Notes: a model not told the origin generated them from the letters alone. A stretch of DNA of 64,000 nt from UBA1941 sp046329555 (GCA_046329555.1 JAXLUK010000002.1:834629-898628); one strand, 5' to 3'. Shown: positions 9,150 to 18,184, counted from the first letter of the stretch. A program made the numbers and translations.

Positions 9150-9250
9150 AGATTCGAAATTCGACGGTTCGACGGTTCGATATTCGATAAGTCCATCGAA
9201 TCATCGTCGAATATCGAAAAGTCGAATGTCGATTAGTCGATTAGTCGAAA
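9150..9250. repeat. TCGA-rich repeat block
   Basis: Short TCGA-bounded words (TCGAAATTCGACGGTTCGA, TCGATATTCGA, TCGATTAGTCGA) occupy the region directly upstream of the GH92 gene and so overlap its probable promoter region. Confidence 0.7.
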
Positions 9251-9254
9251 TTAC

Positions 9255-9435
9255 GGCGGTGCCTCCGCTGCGCTGCGGCCCGGCCCGCCAAAGGCGGGTA
9301 CGGTGCTCCGTTTCACTACGCACGCCCGCCGATGGCGGGCCCACTACCATCCCTACCGCTTGGCGCCAACTTCCATAGATGCGCAACCTGGTCGAAGTTT
9401 CTCACGCTCCTTTTCTAAACTATTGCCTTGCGGAC
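9255..9435. repeat. GC-rich palindrome cluster
   Basis: Non-coding. It contains GCCCGCC/GGCGGGT and CGCCCGCC-GAT-GGCGGGC hairpins (about 9287-9345), REP-like in size and composition. It lies between two TCGA blocks, and no gene is visible. Confidence 0.5.
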
Positions 9436-9440
9436 CTAAA

Positions 9441-9560
9441 ATCGATATTCGATAGTTCGATGTTCGACACTCGATGTTCGACTGTTCGATATTCGATTAA
9501 ACCGTCGCATAGCGATTAGTCGCATATCGAAAAATCGATTAGTCGAAAGTCTATCGAAAG
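9441..9560. repeat. TCGA-rich repeat block
   Basis: A third block of TCGA-bounded words (TCGATATTCGATAGTTCGA, TCGACACTCGATGTTCGAC) downstream of the DUF2188 gene. No coding content. Confidence 0.7.
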
Positions 9561-9589
9561 GGCAATTAATAAATACGTTCTGAGCGAAC

Positions 9590-9826
9590 TTATGGGTGCT
9601 TGTGATCTTTTCCGGAAATGGGCGGGCTGACATAGGAATTAAGGTTTTCAATCATACCATTGCTTTTGTGGATGTATAAGACGGTCTTTTCGTTCTTACT
9701 TAAGTCCCGGCCATAAGTTACCGCATCACGCTTGGTGGCAAAGATGCGCGAAGCTCTTTCTGCTCCGGTTTTTTTTACTGCCCAGCCTGCTGCTGAAGGC
9801 ACCACATGATTTGATTTTTTTGACAT
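9590..9826 (-). CDS. DUF2188 family protein
   Basis: A 78-residue protein beginning MSKKSNHVVPSAAGWAVKK. The pattern HVVP-GWAVK-A-ATKRDAVTYGRDLSKNEKT-LYIHKSNGMIEN is the DUF2188 family, small proteins of unknown function thought to be general or stress associated. The ATG at 9826 is chosen because residues from an 18-codon upstream extension do not match the family. Monocistronic. Confidence 0.85.
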   Translation of the reverse strand: MSKKSNHVVPSAAGWAVKKTGAERASRIFATKRDAVTYGRDLSKNEKTVLYIHKSNGMIENLNSYVSPPISGKDHKHP

Positions 9827-10105
9827 GTTGAAAAGGGCTTCAAAGAAATTATTCCGATAAATGTTTGTTTGGAATTTCAAAATCGAATATACCGGTTGTA
9901 CTTTGTTTAGTCAATACCACCTGGCATTCTTCTTGAAATTTAACAGGCCGGAAGCAATTGATTTAAGGCAGTTAGGCTTAAAATCCCGAAGACTTGATTC
10001 CAAATGGCAAAGCATGTATTGTTATACTGTAGCGCCTCCTGCAACGTTTTCTAATAGTGAAACAACTATTTAATCGTTGCGTATTCTTGTAAAATCATTT
10101 TCCTG

Positions 10106-11449
10106 ATGATGAAATCATTTGCGGGAGCCGTGTTTTTCGCGCTGCTCTTTTTTTCTGCCTCTGCGCGATTAGATACTTGCATCAACGACCGTTACCGGTC
10201 GCCCATTTTTTCAACTACGTATCAGGATGTGGTGTACGGCGTTAACAGTACCGCAAATGTGATGCGGGTATTTCGTCCGCAAAACGATAACAACACCTGC
10301 CGGCCGCTGTACTTGTTTGTGCATGGTGGCGGTTTTACCGGCGGCAGCTATACCGAAGACCGGGTACTGGAACCGTGCTCGCTGATTGCCGCCCGCGGAT
10401 TTGTTTGCGCCTCGGTAGAGTACCGGCTGGGCATTCCGAATAACGACTATGCCCAGGCCATTTACCGCGGCGTGCAGGATTTGAAAGCAGCCATCAAATT
10501 CTTCCGCGCCAATGCAGCCGTTTATGGCATTGACACTTCGCAGATTTTTATTGGAGGCCGTTCAGCCGGCGCCATCATTGCTATTCATACCGCCTACTGG
10601 GATGCCAACGAAGTACCGTCCTCCGTTACGGCGGCACAGGGTAATTTTGATGTGAGCTGCCTCACGGCCAATCGCGGTTTTTCTGATCAGGTGCATGGTT
10701 TGGTTACCGGCGCCGGCGCTATTGCCGATTCCAGTTGGCTGGCGGGCGAAACCATTCCCTTTGGCGCTATTCACAACACTTCCGACGCTACCGTTGCCTA
10801 CAACATCGGCGGCGGATTGTACGGCAGTGGTTTTATTAACGGCTATTTCAACCGCAATAATCCCGGCCTCATCAACCTGTTGGAAACATTGAATGTTCCG
10901 GGTTTGCACACGCCCAACAGCACCACCGACCCTAACCAGGCGCTGTTTAATGCGGCGCATTTTTCGCAATTGTACGCCATGCTGAAACACCGCAACTACG
11001 CCACCATCACCGCCACCGGAAATCAGTTGAGCGCAAAGAGCGGCACGTTTTACCAATGGTACCGGAATGGCGTGCCTGTTTCGGGCGCTACCGGACCTAC
11101 CTACCCGGCTACAATATGCGGTTATTATCAGGTGCTAATTGGCAATTGCGCCACTTGTTACTCGCTTTCTGATTCGCTGTTTTATTGCACCTCGGGCTTG
11201 AATGAGTTGGCAGCAACTGCCGGTTTCTCTGTTTTCCCCAATCCCGCAAATAACGAAATTCATTGGGCGGTTGATCAAGGAAGTGTGGTGGACGAATTAA
11301 TGCTAATTGACCAGATGGGCAAGCGCATTAAAAGCATCGCGCCCGGCCAGGCCTCCTTTTCTGTTGCCGATGTAGAAAATGGTTATTACGTGATATGCGG
11401 CAAAATAAATGGCGAGGCCTTTCAGCGAAGTATTGTGGTGTTGCATTAG
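10106..11449 (+). CDS. Secreted alpha/beta-hydrolase (carboxylesterase-like) with T9SS sorting domain
   Basis: A 447-residue exported esterase. After a signal peptide (about residues 1-22) the hydrolase core shows the oxyanion-hole motif LFVHGGGFTGGSY, the nucleophile elbow GGRSAGA, and a likely acid in IHNTSDATVAY. Disulfide-type cysteines are common. A short Ig-like linker (ATITATGNQLSAKSGTFYQWYRNG) precedes a type A T9SS C-terminal domain starting near FSVFPNPANNEI and ending in a beta-rich tail, so the enzyme should be carried across the outer membrane. The substrate is not predictable. A second exported esterase is encoded at 14.4 kb. No operon partner is obvious. Confidence 0.88.
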   Translation: MMKSFAGAVFFALLFFSASARLDTCINDRYRSPIFSTTYQDVVYGVNSTANVMRVFRPQNDNNTCRPLYLFVHGGGFTGGSYTEDRVLEPCSLIAARGFVCASVEYRLGIPNNDYAQAIYRGVQDLKAAIKFFRANAAVYGIDTSQIFIGGRSAGAIIAIHTAYWDANEVPSSVTAAQGNFDVSCLTANRGFSDQVHGLVTGAGAIADSSWLAGETIPFGAIHNTSDATVAYNIGGGLYGSGFINGYFNRNNPGLINLLETLNVPGLHTPNSTTDPNQALFNAAHFSQLYAMLKHRNYATITATGNQLSAKSGTFYQWYRNGVPVSGATGPTYPATICGYYQVLIGNCATCYSLSDSLFYCTSGLNELAATAGFSVFPNPANNEIHWAVDQGSVVDELMLIDQMGKRIKSIAPGQASFSVADVENGYYVICGKINGEAFQRSIVVLH

Positions 11450-11450
11450 G

Positions 11451-11511
11451 GCTCGACTGTTCGATGATGCGACGACGGTTAAAAACCGCAGCTGCTTTGT
11501 TCAAAAAATAA
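11451..11511. repeat. Left copy of a repeat pair flanking the Y1 transposase
   Basis: TCGACTGTTCGATGATGCG followed by a GGTT-n-AACC hairpin and GCAGCTGCTTTGTTCA. A close relative (GCGGTTAGAAACCGC, GCTACTTTGTCCA) lies at 12296-12365 on the far side of the transposase gene. Confidence 0.6.
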
Positions 11512-11538
11512 AATGGCCAAGCGTTCCCATAAATTTCG

Positions 11539-12000
11539 CTAATCGCGATTGTCGAACAAAAACCGATCGTCGTACTTCACGTCAAACTTTTGTAAAAACA
11601 ATTGGTATTCATCCCGAAAAGATTGGCTTTGATGATGTTTGCGCTGATTCAAAATGTACTGTACCACCCTGTGGATGTGGGATTGGGAATAGGTAAATGC
11701 GGCATAGCCATCTTGCCACGAAAATTTTCCGGGGAGATAGGATGTTTTATTTAGCCATGAGGAAGAAGCGCATTTTACATATTCTATCAGTTTTGACGGC
11801 GCCATGGTGGGATGCATGCCAACGAAGAGATGGGTGTGGTCGGGATTACAATAAATGGCGTAGGGCTTACATTGGTTCTTTTTGACGATGCCGCAGATTA
11901 GTTGTTCTAATTCATTTCGGAAGGATTCTTTGATTAAGCTTTTTCTTCCATTTACGGCAAATACAAATTGAATATATAATTGTGTATAGGTGTTAGCCAT
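11539..12000 (-). CDS. IS200/REP-associated tyrosine transposase (Y1, RAYT-like)
   Basis: A 153-residue HUH single-strand transposase. The HUH metal site is at residues 55-57 in CNPDHTHLFVG, and the catalytic tyrosine is probably Y115 in RVVQYILNQRKHH. The GKFSWQDGYAAFTYS segment is typical of the family. The gene stands alone and is flanked by similar repeats (11.45 and 12.3 kb) and REP-like palindromes at 12.11-12.18 kb, the arrangement seen for REP-associated transposases that copy short hairpins around a genome. Length is complete, and the start at 12000 (MANTYTQLYIQ) fits. Confidence 0.88.
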   Translation of the reverse strand: MANTYTQLYIQFVFAVNGRKSLIKESFRNELEQLICGIVKKNQCKPYAIYCNPDHTHLFVGMHPTMAPSKLIEYVKCASSSWLNKTSYLPGKFSWQDGYAAFTYSQSHIHRVVQYILNQRKHHQSQSFRDEYQLFLQKFDVKYDDRFLFDNRD

Positions 12001-12107
12001 TTTTAGGTTTAAGTGATTCGATGCAATGTTATAGCATCAGTTTGTTTTATCCGAATCAGGGGTGTGTTCCGCGCTATATTTTTAGCGATTTTAACACGGT
12101 GAAGATG

Positions 12108-12180
12108 ACGGGGCTAACGCCCCTACCTTTGGCTCCAACGTTTTGCCGTGCTACGAAGATTGCGGGGCTATCGCCCCGCC
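12108..12180. repeat. REP-like palindrome pair
   Basis: Two short hairpins, GGGGCTAACGCCCC (12110-12123) and GCGGGGCTATCGCCCCGC (12162-12179), are separated by about 40 bp just upstream of the Y1 transposase. Paired palindromes of this size are the usual substrates of RAYT enzymes. Confidence 0.55.
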
Positions 12181-12261
12181 AACGCATTTATTTAAGGTAG
12201 GTGTTGATGTTGATGCATTCACTTTTTTAAAACCGTTGCGGTCCTCTAACGTGTTGCCGTG

Positions 12262-12475
12262 CTGTTCGATGTTCGACAATTCGATATTCGACGATGCGAT
12301 GTTCGATTTCACGATGTTTCGGCGATTGTATGGCGGTTAGAAACCGCAGCTACTTTGTCCAGCGAGTCTGCTGCGCAAGACTCGCTGGAGATAGGTCGAT
12401 GTTCGACAGTTTGATAATTCGATTAAACCGTCGAATATCGATTAGTCGCATATCGAACTGTCGATTAGTCGAAAG
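12262..12475. repeat. TCGA-rich repeats and right copy of the flanking repeat
   Basis: Two small TCGA blocks (about 12266-12320 and 12393-12475) surround a GCGGTTAGAAACCGC hairpin with GCTACTTTGTCCA (12332-12360), the partner of the copy at 11.45 kb. A CAGCGAGTCTGCTGCG/CGCAAGACTCGCTGG-type inverted repeat (about 12359-12390) also lies here. No gene. Confidence 0.6.
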
Positions 12476-12744
12476 TCTTCCCCAAAAAAGCGCCGAGCGT
12501 GAGCGACCGCAGCGGAAAGCGTTTTTGGCCGGCGCGGTGCCGGGAGGAAATGACGGGCAACTGTTTAGTTCAAAAAAAAACACCGCATCTTTTCAACGCA
12601 ATTGTTGCATGAAAATAGTACTGGCAGCGCATGGAAAAAAGCGCGGCCAAAAACCTTGGGAGCGTAGGGCGCGACCCCGAAACCCGCATCAGCGCAGCGT
12701 TTGAGGCATGCGCTATAGTTCCTGCGGGTGCAGGGGGCACGCCA
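12476..12744. other. Gene-free, GC-rich spacer
   Basis: About 270 bp downstream of the sulfatase gene with no convincing coding sequence. It contains GCGGAAAGCG and AAAACCTTGGGAG words that also occur near the GC-rich hairpin repeats at 58.1-58.2 kb. Confidence 0.4.
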
Positions 12745-14361
12745 TTAAAATGCAAACGTATATTTTCCGCCAGCGTCTTTGTACACATAATTCACCACGC
12801 GCGGCCACAACGGCTTAATCATCTCGGCCTCCCATTGATCGAGCGCCGTATTTAATTCGCGCGCCTTCAATGTATCGGTAGCGTAGCGATTTCGCTGCTC
12901 GGATGGATCTTCCCTTAAATTAAACAACTGATTTTGGTTATCGAATTCATTCACCAACAATTTCCAATCGCCCTTTCTAATCGCTTTATTAAAATCGCTC
13001 CGCCAGCACAATTGCTGATGCGGCGCGCCGGTTTGTTGTGCGTTTACAAACGGAATTAAATTGACGCCATCATATACTCTGTCGGCCGGCAACTGCAACC
13101 CAAAATTAGCCGCTACGGTAGCAAAAATATCCAGCGAAATCACCGGCTCGCGAAAATACACGCCGGGATTAATTTTTCCTTTCCACTGCATCATAAACGG
13201 CACGCGTATGCCGCCCTCAAAATTGGTGAGCTTGCCCCCGCGATAGGGCGCATTATCGGTAGTGCCATTGTACACCGCGCCACCATTATCACTTAAAAAA
13301 ACCACCAGCGTATTTTCCTCCAGATGATGCTCGCGTAAATACTGCGTCACGCGGCCTACCTGATCATCCAGACTGGCAATCATGGCCGCATACACCCGCT
13401 TCACCGGATCTTTGATATGAGCCATTTTATTGTAATACGCCTGCGGTGCCTGCAGGGGCGCATGCGGTGCATTGTAGGGCAAGTACAAGAAGAATGGCTG
13501 CCCTGCGGTGCGATCCATAAACGCCAGGGCTTCGTCGGTAAGTTTATCGGTGAGGTATTTGTTTTCTTCCTGTCGCTCGCAACAGTTGCGCAAAATGGCG
13601 CAATTGCCCGTTCGTCCTTCTGCTGTGCGCCACTCGTGCTTGTCCATAAAATCGCGCTTCAACGGCATGTCTACAATGCCCTTGGTTTTTTTGGCCGCAT
13701 ACAACGTAAACGCCTCGTAAAAACCATACTGATAATCGAAACCACGGGCGCAGGGTTTGGCAAAATCAGCCGCACCCAAATGCCATTTGCCGATGATGGC
13801 GTTTTGATAATCGTATTTATGCAATAATTCGGCCAGCGTGATTTCAGAGGGCGGGAGTCCTTGCCGGATGCGGTCTTCAAACGATGGCACTTCGGTAGCT
13901 TTCAACGGCGTAAGCGGACGAAAGCGCGGCAGTAATTTAAAACCGTAATACTCCAGCATATTGCGCAGGTAGCGATGATTGGGCTGTAGCTCGTGGCCGA
14001 AGCGCTGCTGATAGCGCCCCGTCAGCAAGCCTGCGCGCGATGGCGAGCACACCGCACTGGTGATGTACCCTTCGGTGAAGGTGACGCCGTTGGCACCAAT
14101 GGCATCGATGTTGGGTGTGGCTACTAATTGGTTGCCATAGCGCGAAATATCGGTTTGGCCTAAATCATCGGCCAAAATAATAATGAGGTTAGGCGCGGCA
14201 TTATTGCCGGAAACTGGCGTGGCCAAAAAATCTTTTTTTCCGGCAATTAATTTTTCGTCGAAATAAATTTTGAATTTATCGCTGATACGCGGTTTGAGTA
14301 AAAACGCCATAGCGCCACCGGCCAACACCAGCGCAACGGCCATAAGGAACAATCGTTTCAT
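12745..14361 (-). CDS. Secreted sulfatase (formylglycine-dependent)
   Basis: A 538-residue sulfatase of the alkaline-phosphatase superfamily that hydrolyses sulfate esters. The signal sequence is residues 1-19. The metal-binding pair is in IIILADDLGQTDISRYG, and the Cys-type sulfatase signature CSPSRAGLLTGRYQQR starts at C105, the residue converted to formylglycine. Later motifs are GKWHLG, FFLYLPYNAPHAPLQAP and VVFLSDNGGAVYNGTTDNAPYRGGK. The ATG at 14361 is preferred over a TTG three codons earlier. The gene is divergent from the esterase at 14.4 kb across a 45-bp promoter region. No anaerobic sulfatase-maturase gene is in the window. Natural substrate unknown. Confidence 0.94.
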   Translation of the reverse strand: MKRLFLMAVALVLAGGAMAFLLKPRISDKFKIYFDEKLIAGKKDFLATPVSGNNAAPNLIIILADDLGQTDISRYGNQLVATPNIDAIGANGVTFTEGYITSAVCSPSRAGLLTGRYQQRFGHELQPNHRYLRNMLEYYGFKLLPRFRPLTPLKATEVPSFEDRIRQGLPPSEITLAELLHKYDYQNAIIGKWHLGAADFAKPCARGFDYQYGFYEAFTLYAAKKTKGIVDMPLKRDFMDKHEWRTAEGRTGNCAILRNCCERQEENKYLTDKLTDEALAFMDRTAGQPFFLYLPYNAPHAPLQAPQAYYNKMAHIKDPVKRVYAAMIASLDDQVGRVTQYLREHHLEENTLVVFLSDNGGAVYNGTTDNAPYRGGKLTNFEGGIRVPFMMQWKGKINPGVYFREPVISLDIFATVAANFGLQLPADRVYDGVNLIPFVNAQQTGAPHQQLCWRSDFNKAIRKGDWKLLVNEFDNQNQLFNLREDPSEQRNRYATDTLKARELNTALDQWEAEMIKPLWPRVVNYVYKDAGGKYTFAF

Positions 14362-14406
14362 GAGCAGCAAACTTGTAGAAAGATAGCGTTCTTTCTATAT
14401 TTCGTC

Positions 14407-15516
14407 ATGAAAACTATTACGCTGTTCCTTAGTTTGCTGTGCGCTTCGGTGCTTGCTGCGCAAACCGATTCTTTTTTGTGCGATGGTATTTATCGTTCCT
14501 TTATCGTGCATTTGCCTACCGGATATTCCGCCTTGAATAGTTATCCGCTGGTATTAAATCTGCACGGCTACACTTCAGACGGTTCTCAGCAGCAATTCTA
14601 TTCGCGTATGGATAATGTGGCCGATACCGCCAAATTCATCAACGTGTATCCTTACGGCACCTTGAATGCCGGTAGTCGCTACTGGAACTCCTGGGGCGTT
14701 GGCGTAGATGATGTGAAATTTCTTTCTACCCTTATTGATACGATGATGCGTCGCTACACCATTGATGCGAACCGCGTGTATAGCTGCGGCCTGAGCAATG
14801 GCGGTTATATGAGTTACACGCTGGCGTGCCAGTTGCAAGACCGTCTGGCGGCTATTGCTTCTGTAGCCGGAACCATGAGCAACAATACTGTGGCGAATTG
14901 CCTGATGCATCGCCGCTTTCCGGTAATGCATATTCACGGTACTACCGACCCCACGGTGAATTACAACACCGGCGCGGCCAACAGCATTGGCGTAGAGGCG
15001 GTATTGCAATTCTGGCGCGACACCAATGCGTGTGCCGGCCCTGCCGACACCATAGCCGTTCCCAACACCAGCACCACCGATTTGTGTACGGCACAGCGCA
15101 TTCAGGCAAACGGGTGCGCCGGCGGCGGCGATGTTCTGTTTTATAAAATTACCGGTGGCGGACACACCTGGCCAAACGGCGTAATTGATATTCCGCCGTA
15201 TGGCAATACCAATCGCGACTTCGACGCCAGCGTAGAAATCTGGAAATTTTTCCGCGGTCATAAACGACTGAATACCGGCCTTAACGACATCTCCTTGCCC
15301 GTGGTAGCCGTGTATCCGAATCCTGCCGAAGGGCTGCTGCAGGTGAGCGGCGCCCGGCCGTTGGGAATGGTTTCGGTATATGATATTTCCGGAAGATTGA
15401 TGCTGCAGCAAGAAGCGGGCGATGCGTTTTCTAAGACGCTGGATGTGGGCGGCTTACAGCCCGGTGTGTACCTGTTGACAACAAAAGCGCAAACACTTCG
15501 CTTCACAAAATTGTAG
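14407..15516 (+). CDS. Secreted PHB-depolymerase-like esterase (LpqC family) with T9SS domain
   Basis: A 369-residue exported esterase of the polyhydroxybutyrate depolymerase/feruloyl-esterase-like family. After a signal peptide (residues 1-18) come LPLVLNLHGYTSDG-type SYPLVLNLHGYTSDG, the nucleophile elbow CGLSNGGYMSY, the acid in HIHGTTDPTVNY and the histidine in GGGHTWPNG. A type A T9SS domain begins VAVYPNPAEGLLQVSG and ends QTLRFTKL, implying outer-surface export. TATATTTCG lies 3 bp before the ATG, resembling a -7 box set against the start codon. The real substrate may be a hydroxycinnamoyl or polyester bond; the family is broad. Confidence 0.9.
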   Translation: MKTITLFLSLLCASVLAAQTDSFLCDGIYRSFIVHLPTGYSALNSYPLVLNLHGYTSDGSQQQFYSRMDNVADTAKFINVYPYGTLNAGSRYWNSWGVGVDDVKFLSTLIDTMMRRYTIDANRVYSCGLSNGGYMSYTLACQLQDRLAAIASVAGTMSNNTVANCLMHRRFPVMHIHGTTDPTVNYNTGAANSIGVEAVLQFWRDTNACAGPADTIAVPNTSTTDLCTAQRIQANGCAGGGDVLFYKITGGGHTWPNGVIDIPPYGNTNRDFDASVEIWKFFRGHKRLNTGLNDISLPVVAVYPNPAEGLLQVSGARPLGMVSVYDISGRLMLQQEAGDAFSKTLDVGGLQPGVYLLTTKAQTLRFTKL

Positions 15517-15525
15517 GCGGTAGGT

Positions 15526-15533
15526 TATCTTTG
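15526..15533 (+). promoter_or_regulatory. TAnnTTTG -7 box for ctaA
   Basis: TATCTTTG is an exact match to the Bacteroidota -7 consensus and ends 7 bp before the ATG of the heme A synthase gene. Transcription would start almost at the start codon, so the mRNA would be leaderless or nearly so. Confidence 0.5.
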
Positions 15534-15540
15534 CCGCGCT

Positions 15541-16596
15541 ATGGAAAAGAAAGTGCGGCGAATGATTGGCACATGGCTGTTGATTGGCTGTGTGATGGTG
15601 TTTTTTCAGGTGATTATTGGCGGTGTAACGCGATTGACCGGTTCCGGTTTGTCGATTACGAAATGGGAGATTGTTACCGGCGTTGTTCCACCGTTGAATG
15701 GCGACGACTGGCAGCAGGAGTTTGTAAAATATCAGCATACGCCGCAATACCAGCAGATTAATCAGGATATGACGCTGGGCGAGTTTCAGTTCATTTATTT
15801 CTGGGAATATTTTCACCGTTTGTGGGCGCGCACAATGGGACTGGTGTTTCTTTTCCCGTTTTTATTTTTTCTGTATAAAAATTGGGTGTCGCCCGAATTA
15901 TTGTGGAAGCTGGGCATTGTAGTGATTTGGGGCGGTTGCATTGGTTTGTTAGGGTGGATTATGGTAGCCAGCGGATTGGAACAGCGGCCGTATGTAGCGC
16001 CGCTGAAGCTCACCATTCACCTTACGCCGGCGCTGTGTTTGTTTGGCTATCTGGTGTATTTAACGCTGTATGTATTCAGGGGTGATGCGCCAAAGGTAGC
16101 GGTGCCCACCTCGGTGCGCGGGTTGTTGTTGGGCATATTGGGTGTGTTGGTGGTGCAGTTATTTTTAGGCGGCATTGTTTCGGGTATGAAGGCCGGCTTA
16201 GCGTTTCCATCGTGGCCGAAGATGCATGGCGAGTGGTTGCCCTCCGTTTTGTTCAATGGAGAAAAAACACTGGATGGCATCACGCAGTTTAGTTTTCAGG
16301 CGGTTTGGGGGCAGGCGTTGATACAGGTGTTGCACCGCACCGTGGCGTATACGTTAGTGGTGCTGATTGGGTGGTTCTTTTTCCGCGCCTATAAAATTGA
16401 AGGCGGGGGATGGTGGCATTACAGTGTGCAGTTATATCCCGCTACGGTTTGTTTGCAGGCGTTGATTGGCATTATCACCGTTACCAATTGCATTGGGCAC
16501 ATTCCCGTTTTTTACGGTGTGCTGCACCAGGCCGGCGCGATGTTGTTATTAGCCCACACCGTGTTGCTGGTGTTTCAGGTGCGAAGTTCGCAGTAA
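15541..16596 (+). CDS. ctaA: Heme A synthase, COX15/CtaA family
   Basis: A 351-residue polytopic membrane protein that oxidises heme O to heme A for cytochrome oxidase. The opening WLLIGCVMVFFQVIIGGVTRLTGSG is diagnostic, followed by a WE-containing EYFHRLWARTMGL heme-ligand helix, WIMVASGLEQRPYVAPLKLTIHLTPA, a second half with GGIVSGMKAGLAFPSWPKM, VLHRTVAYTLVV, and VFYGVLHQAGAMLLLAHT. It has about eight TM helices, with four conserved histidines at ends of helices. It begins 24 bp after the esterase stop, with its own -7-like box TATCTTTG close to the ATG. No oxidase structural genes are in the window. Confidence 0.95.
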   Translation: MEKKVRRMIGTWLLIGCVMVFFQVIIGGVTRLTGSGLSITKWEIVTGVVPPLNGDDWQQEFVKYQHTPQYQQINQDMTLGEFQFIYFWEYFHRLWARTMGLVFLFPFLFFLYKNWVSPELLWKLGIVVIWGGCIGLLGWIMVASGLEQRPYVAPLKLTIHLTPALCLFGYLVYLTLYVFRGDAPKVAVPTSVRGLLLGILGVLVVQLFLGGIVSGMKAGLAFPSWPKMHGEWLPSVLFNGEKTLDGITQFSFQAVWGQALIQVLHRTVAYTLVVLIGWFFFRAYKIEGGGWWHYSVQLYPATVCLQALIGIITVTNCIGHIPVFYGVLHQAGAMLLLAHTVLLVFQVRSSQ

Positions 16597-16701
16597 CCAC
16601 AACCGGCAATCCTCAATTTGTGGAATGTCGACAAGTCGAATTTATGGCGCGCCGTTCGCTCAACACGCATTGGGTTGATGTTGCTACTGCTTCCTTGCTA
16701 A

Positions 16702-17015
16702 ATTAGCACCATGCTGTCCTAACTTCGCGGGTTGGAAATTTTTTTGGAATCGAAATCATGTCATCCCTTCGGGATTGGCATCGCGTAACTTTCCATTAAG
16801 CCACAATCGCACTTTTTCGCACAGAAAAAACCCGAAGGGTTGGTATTATTGTAGAAATTTCGAACGACGGCTAAACCAACCCCGAAGGGGTGAAATTTTT
16901 CGGAACAACATTACTGCAACGATGTAACCGCTGCCGCTCGGCGCTAGGTGGAGGAGGAGGTGTTAATGCACGCAGTCTAGTTTTAAGCCATCTTAGTTTT
17001 AGGGGGGACTTCACA
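16702..17015. repeat. Composite intergenic repeat, one-unit version
   Basis: A single copy of the ~207-bp REP-containing unit that is repeated eight times at 33.8-35.5 kb. It holds the same palindromes (CCCTTCGGGATTGG, AAACCCGAAGGGTTGG, CCAACCCCGAAGGGGTG) and the same borders: CCATGCTGTCCTAACTTC on the left, and ACATTACTGCAACGATG, AACCGCTGCCGCT and GTCTAGTTTTAAGC on the right. No coding content. Confidence 0.8.
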
Positions 17016-17080
17016 TCATAAAGGTGCAGGAAATAAAGATTAATTGCTTACGTTTAAACACCTCATAAAACTGTTCTAGT

Positions 17081-18184
17081 ATGAAAAAATCAGTTTGGAG
17101 TTTTGCTTTTTTTATTCTGCTGACTGGATGTTACAAAGACAAAGTCAAGATTGACCAACCAAGAAACTACACTGGTTCGTCAACAATTGCTTCAAGTGAT
17201 TTACAGTTTGGAGCAGGTTGCGTGGATGTCGATGGTAATTTCATTGTATTTTCTCCTCCTACTTTTGAAAAACTTTCATCTGGCACTGGTAATTTCATAC
17301 GTCTGCCGTCTTTTAAGAAGTATAATAGCTATGGGCAGCTAATTCAAGAATATCCATTGCCTGCTGTAAAATGGCAGTATAACCAAGGTTCTTATACATG
17401 GGATACTATAAATGGTGTAATTGAAGCTTGGGACCCCTCTGTCAAAGTAACATTAGCTTTAAACAAGCAAAGTAAAATTATCAACTCGAACTCTATTTCA
17501 GGTTTGATTTCAAGTTATGATAATAAGAGCAATAGCGGGCTTATTCAATTGGAAAGGGCATCAGGAATTACAGTCGATGCAAATGATACAATATTTGTTC
17601 TAATGTCTGCAATATACAATCAGGATGGAAGTTTAAAGTCAGCACCTGAGATTTGGAAATTGAATGCAGATGGAACCACTACTCCGTTCTACGCTTTCCC
17701 TTCTTATTACAATTATCCTGTCGGAAGTATGAGTGGAAATGGGCAAGATTATTTTCCAGAAGACAAACCTGATGATATTCATATCGGCAGTGATGGTTTT
17801 GTATATGTAGCCATGTGCTCGGTTGGCAAAACCTTCAAGGTGTCAAAATCAGGACAAATGGAAGAGTTAACCTCCGATATACCTGCACCGGTCAGCATTA
17901 CTACAGATAAATCTGGAAATGTTTTTATTGCCTCGTCTCCTTTAATTGATTCCGTAGATATTACAGTAGTTAAACCTGTTGAGATTATCGAGGTTAAAGC
18001 TGATAAATCGCGTAGCTTAATTTATAGCGGTGCTGCTGGCGGAAAGTATCGTGGCAGCTTGGTTAATGGAAATATACCTGGCAAATGGATTGGAGTGGGA
18101 TGCACTTTAGATGTAAGTGTAAGTTCCAATGGAGATGTGTTTTTAGTCGACCCTATTGAACGTAAACTAGTTCGCATTTATTGA
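17081..18184 (+). CDS. Predicted lipoprotein, beta-propeller (NHL-like)
   Basis: A 367-residue AT-rich protein with a lipoprotein signal (FILLTGCYKDK, lipid-anchored Cys near residue 17). The remainder shows repeated segments of the type ASGITVDANDTIFVLMS, PDDIHIGSDGFVYVAMCS and PVSITTDKSGNVFIASS, which fit blades of an NHL/SMP-30-like beta-propeller. No catalytic residues are recognised. It probably sits in the outer or inner membrane facing the periplasm. No operon partner is seen, and lower GC than the upstream genes suggests acquisition. Function unknown. Confidence 0.7.
   Translation: MKKSVWSFAFFILLTGCYKDKVKIDQPRNYTGSSTIASSDLQFGAGCVDVDGNFIVFSPPTFEKLSSGTGNFIRLPSFKKYNSYGQLIQEYPLPAVKWQYNQGSYTWDTINGVIEAWDPSVKVTLALNKQSKIINSNSISGLISSYDNKSNSGLIQLERASGITVDANDTIFVLMSAIYNQDGSLKSAPEIWKLNADGTTTPFYAFPSYYNYPVGSMSGNGQDYFPEDKPDDIHIGSDGFVYVAMCSVGKTFKVSKSGQMEELTSDIPAPVSITTDKSGNVFIASSPLIDSVDITVVKPVEIIEVKADKSRSLIYSGAAGGKYRGSLVNGNIPGKWIGVGCTLDVSVSSNGDVFLVDPIERKLVRIY

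Noticed and set aside
9861..10073. A 70-residue plus-strand frame
   Set aside because: No family features; lies in the spacer upstream of the esterase.
10562..11056. A 164-residue minus-strand frame
   Set aside because: Shadow of the T9SS esterase; no independent support.
14575..15411. A 278-residue minus-strand frame
   Set aside because: Antisense to the PHB-depolymerase-like esterase, whose catalytic motifs are on the plus strand.
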